A model generated the notes under the pieces. That model saw only the letters and a list, made by a program, of their open reading frames with translations, did not search any database and was not told the DNA's origin. Shown here one piece after another: positions 61,273 to 64,000 of a stretch of DNA of 64,000 nt. The DNA comes from Acidobacterium sp. S8. GTDB taxonomy: Bacteria > Acidobacteriota > Terriglobia > Terriglobales > Acidobacteriaceae. Within the stretch, counting starts at the first letter, position 1, and each line of letters opens with the position of its first letter. Both the position numbers and the translations under genes were made by a program. The DNA lies in assembly GCF_009765985.1 (NCBI RefSeq), contig NZ_LMUM01000029.1, positions 1 to 64,000 of the forward strand. The letters run 5' to 3'.

Positions 61273-61406
61273 GAAGAGCCGAGATACTGCGGACCACATG
61301 AGTGGAGGCGAATTTCCCTTCTGTATTTGAGAAGAGAGTATGACATATAAAAAGAGCTGGCCAGACTCATGTCGGATGAGCCTGGCCACCCAGAGTCAAG
61401 CGCGAG

Positions 61407-64000
61407 TTAGAAGTAGAACTTGCCTCCGATTTGTAATTGACGGGGATCACGCGCAGATGTGATCTGGCCGGAAGCTCCAGCGTTTGCGCCAGAGAAGGGC
61501 GTACCTGCCGTTGGCGCAGACAAGCTGTTATTGATGGTTCCCCACTGCGTGTGGTTGAAAACGTTGTAGCCTTCGAATCGCAACTGAATCCGCATGTTTT
61601 CAGTGAAATTGAAGTTCTTGAACAGAGACATGTTCCAGTTGTCGACCCCCGGTCCGTAAATCGTGTTGCGATGGAAGTTTCCGAAGCTGCCATTGGCCGG
61701 CGACGCAAACACTGCGGGGTTGAACCACTGGGGAAATTGTCCCGCGGGAACATCGTGATGGTGAGGAGTCAAAATCGTACCGCCCAGATAGTCAGGACGA
61801 ATATGACCGAAACCCCCGTTTCCTAAGTTCCCGCTCGAAGTAAGATCGCAGGAGTCGCTCGTAGGGCTGTTGTTCGCGAGGCACGGCGAACCGCCCCAGA
61901 ACGCTGTAACTCCTGACACCTCCCAGCCACCAACGGTAAGCTGCACGAGCTTATTAAAGCCTTTGAAATCGGAAAAGTTATAAACATATTGAAAGTTGAA
62001 GACACTGCGCCGATCGAAACCTGCAGGGGCATAAAACCTCTTCAGTTGCGTGTAGTCAGGAAAAACGTCGGCATCGTAGTCCACGTCATCCAAGTCGATC
62101 GCTTTTGACCACGTGTAGTCTGCGTTGAAGGTGAGCCTATTGCTGAATCTACGTGATACTTTGACCTGCAGGCCGTTGTAAGAGCTGCTGGCACCAAACT
62201 TGTTGTAGTGGATGGATGTGTAACCTTTGTAGGGCAAGATTGCCGCCGACACATTGTTCACCGTAGAAAGAATATTGGAACTTGTGGTGTAGCCCAGCGG
62301 TAACTGTTCTAATTCCTGGTTATACATCTGGTGACGGCTTGCGTTACCGACATAGCCCATGTCAAGAACGAGTTTGTAAGGCAACGCCTGTTGAATGCCA
62401 AGATTGTAACCATAGGTGGTCGGAATCTGACCCTCTCGATCCGCAGAAAGAATGCCGCCAGATGGCGTCAGAGGCGCTCCGTTGACCAGTGACGGAGAGA
62501 TGTCGCCGATGTTGCCGCCGTAGATCGTTGGCGTGTAAACCTGGGGTGGATTGCTGATGCCCCCGAAGTTGAACGCGTTCTGCTGATAGCGCTCATAGAA
62601 CAGGCCAAAACCGCCGCGAAGAGCGGTCGTGCCGTTTCCAAAAACGTCATATGCAAAACCAAGGCGTGGACCGAAGTTGTTCCAGCGATAGTTCAAGCCG
62701 CCCTTCGGCAACCCATTCGTTCCCTCCTGGACCATGCCGTTGTAAGGGTTTCCAGAACCGGTAATGATGGAGCCTTGCGTCGGCACCTGTCCCGGAATAT
62801 TCGGCGCGGTATTGATCTGAACGGCAGCTCCCGGATCATAGAAGTTTGGCTCGAAATAATACTGGTAATAAGGCGCGACCGTATAAGTGGGACCGACGAA
62901 TTCATAGCGCATACCATAGTCGATCGTGAGTTTCGGAGATACCTTCCAGGTGTCCTGAGCGTAGCCCTCATATTGGAAGAAATGGAAGTGGCCAAAGGCA
63001 TAAATATCCGACTGGCTGACGGTCGTGTAGTTTCCGAGAAGCGTGTTCCCAATTCCCGAGTTGCTGTTATTAGGGTTCTGGTTGCTGGCTCCGAAGTTGA
63101 TCGAAGGATTCTCCTGCCAGGTTCCCTCCTGACCGTTCTCATTCAGATCGGCAAAGAGACCAAATTTAATGACGTGGTTGCCCCAGACCTTAGTCACGTC
63201 GTCCGTCGCGACAACGGTATTGCCAGTAGAAGTCCATCCGGACGGAAAGGGCGAGATGTTAATGTAGCCATCGCCCGTATTGATATTCGGCGCGAGATCA
63301 TGAGTGTTAGTCGATGGATAGATATCACTGAAAGTAAAGCCCACGGTGGACTTATCGTATAAATCTTTTGGAGTGCCAGGGACGATGTCGACCACCTGCG
63401 TCAGGTGAAGCCAGCCAACACTTGCTTCATTGGTCAGCGTAGGAGAAATTACATTTACCAAACTCCACGCGTAGCTCTTACCGGGCTTTTTGCGGTATTG
63501 AGGGAGCACGGGGAAGCTATTTCCCGAGAAAATGCCAAAACCCTGGCTCTCCTGCTGACGGTCATCCACATAGCGGAAGAAAGCATTCGCCTTCGGGCCA
63601 AAGTTGTAGTCGACACGCACCACGTATTGGTTCTTGTAGAACGTGTATGTGTCCTGGAAGTTGATCTGCTGTTCGTCACCGAATCCGTTATTAAAAGTCG
63701 GATGATTGAAGCTTCCCCGATAGCCCGGAGTAAAGTACTTAATCATCGCGGCATACTGACTGTTGAATTGCGAGGCCGGAATGATATTGCCGGAGTAGAC
63801 CGTACCGGTCTTAATCTCCCCAATCGAGTCATACTGAACCGTACCCGGTACAAAGACCTGACCGTTCTGCACGAGGTTCCCACTCGTATCGTGAATTGGC
63901 GTGCAGGTTGAAGTCCCGTTGAAGTCGCACATGTTGCCCGGACGATAGGCGGGCGAGAGATCTGCTTCTCCGTTTGGAGTGCCAATGCCGAGCATGGAAG
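61407..64000 (-). CDS. Oar-like TonB-dependent receptor (5' end outside window)
   Basis: At least 864 residues; the frame is open through base 64000, so the signal, regulatory-like domain and plug lie to the right. The visible part is barrel: many strands with alternating Tyr/Phe/Asn, for example YVVRVDYNFGPKANAFFRYVD, ISPTLTNEASVGWLH, YKLVLDMGYVGNASRHQMY and NADYTWSKAIDLDD, ending in LQIGGKFYF with the terminal Phe of outer-membrane proteins. Similar in type to the receptor at 56.2-59.9 kb but clearly a different gene. Ligand unknown. Confidence 0.9.
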   Translation of the reverse strand, partial: SMLGIGTPNGEADLSPAYRPGNMCDFNGTSTCTPIHDTSGNLVQNGQVFVPGTVQYDSIGEIKTGTVYSGNIIPASQFNSQYAAMIKYFTPGYRGSFNHPTFNNGFGDEQQINFQDTYTFYKNQYVVRVDYNFGPKANAFFRYVDDRQQESQGFGIFSGNSFPVLPQYRKKPGKSYAWSLVNVISPTLTNEASVGWLHLTQVVDIVPGTPKDLYDKSTVGFTFSDIYPSTNTHDLAPNINTGDGYINISPFPSGWTSTGNTVVATDDVTKVWGNHVIKFGLFADLNENGQEGTWQENPSINFGASNQNPNNSNSGIGNTLLGNYTTVSQSDIYAFGHFHFFQYEGYAQDTWKVSPKLTIDYGMRYEFVGPTYTVAPYYQYYFEPNFYDPGAAVQINTAPNIPGQVPTQGSIITGSGNPYNGMVQEGTNGLPKGGLNYRWNNFGPRLGFAYDVFGNGTTALRGGFGLFYERYQQNAFNFGGISNPPQVYTPTIYGGNIGDISPSLVNGAPLTPSGGILSADREGQIPTTYGYNLGIQQALPYKLVLDMGYVGNASRHQMYNQELEQLPLGYTTSSNILSTVNNVSAAILPYKGYTSIHYNKFGASSSYNGLQVKVSRRFSNRLTFNADYTWSKAIDLDDVDYDADVFPDYTQLKRFYAPAGFDRRSVFNFQYVYNFSDFKGFNKLVQLTVGGWEVSGVTAFWGGSPCLANNSPTSDSCDLTSSGNLGNGGFGHIRPDYLGGTILTPHHHDVPAGQFPQWFNPAVFASPANGSFGNFHRNTIYGPGVDNWNMSLFKNFNFTENMRIQLRFEGYNVFNHTQWGTINNSLSAPTAGTPFSGANAGASGQITSARDPRQLQIGGKFYF

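Overview
The window looks like chromosomal DNA of a soil or plant-litter acidobacterium of the Terriglobia (Acidobacteriaceae-like). The reasons are two very large Oar-like TonB-dependent receptors with N-terminal carboxypeptidase-regulatory-like domains, several secreted TPR proteins, many Tat-exported carbohydrate enzymes, a 75-residue basic protein of a type I associate with this phylum, and dispersed palindromic intergenic repeats. This taxonomic call is inference from gene style, not from a marker gene. No rRNA, tRNA, CRISPR array, prophage or transposase was seen.

Layout. 1-12 kb: end of msrP plus msrQ (periplasmic methionine sulfoxide repair), an aminotransferase, a Tat-exported Gfo/Idh oxidoreductase, a group III truncated haemoglobin, GH16 and GH51 glycosidases, an olsB-olsA ornithine-lipid pair, dut, a cupin, an SDR-fold protein lacking the usual catalytic Tyr/Lys, and an amine-oxidase-like flavoprotein. 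12-21 kb: a hexuronate island with a divergent GntR/FCD regulator, uxaC, an ExuT-like MFS carrier, a LarA-superfamily nickel epimerase homologue, uxaE, an SDR reductase and a GH127 enzyme. 21-31 kb: an acyl-activating enzyme/ACP/acyltransferase fusion, an RNB nuclease, an FNT channel, a membrane-stress group (XRE regulator, NfeD-like, flotillin-like, PspA), DUF72 and a BON lipoprotein. 31-49 kb: a glucose-dehydrogenase-like SDR, treZ, TauE/SafE with DUF1634, a serine hydrolase, a glycosylasparaginase, carbonic anhydrase and core genes (cca, tsaD, cysS, ftsH, tilS); all the dispersed repeats lie here. 49-64 kb: an SDR, an M3 peptidase, a fused aroDE gene, three secreted TPR proteins and two TonB-dependent receptors, the second cut by the right edge.

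Main biological story. The 12-21 kb island can be read as one pathway: UxaC makes tagaturonate or fructuronate, UxaE interconverts them, the SDR would reduce fructuronate to mannonate, and the LarA homologue, which keeps the nickel-pincer residues with exact spacing, could epimerise mannonate to gluconate. No mannonate dehydratase is present. Palindromes of the FadR-subfamily type (TGGT-N3-ACCA) lie in front of uxaC, in front of the LarA homologue, and again about 45 kb away upstream of a TonB-dependent receptor promoter, suggesting a small regulon. GH51 and GH127 arabinofuranosidases nearby fit pectin or arabinan use. A second story is the XRE/NfeD/flotillin/PspA group, whose regulator gene is preceded by two near-identical operators 21 bp apart.
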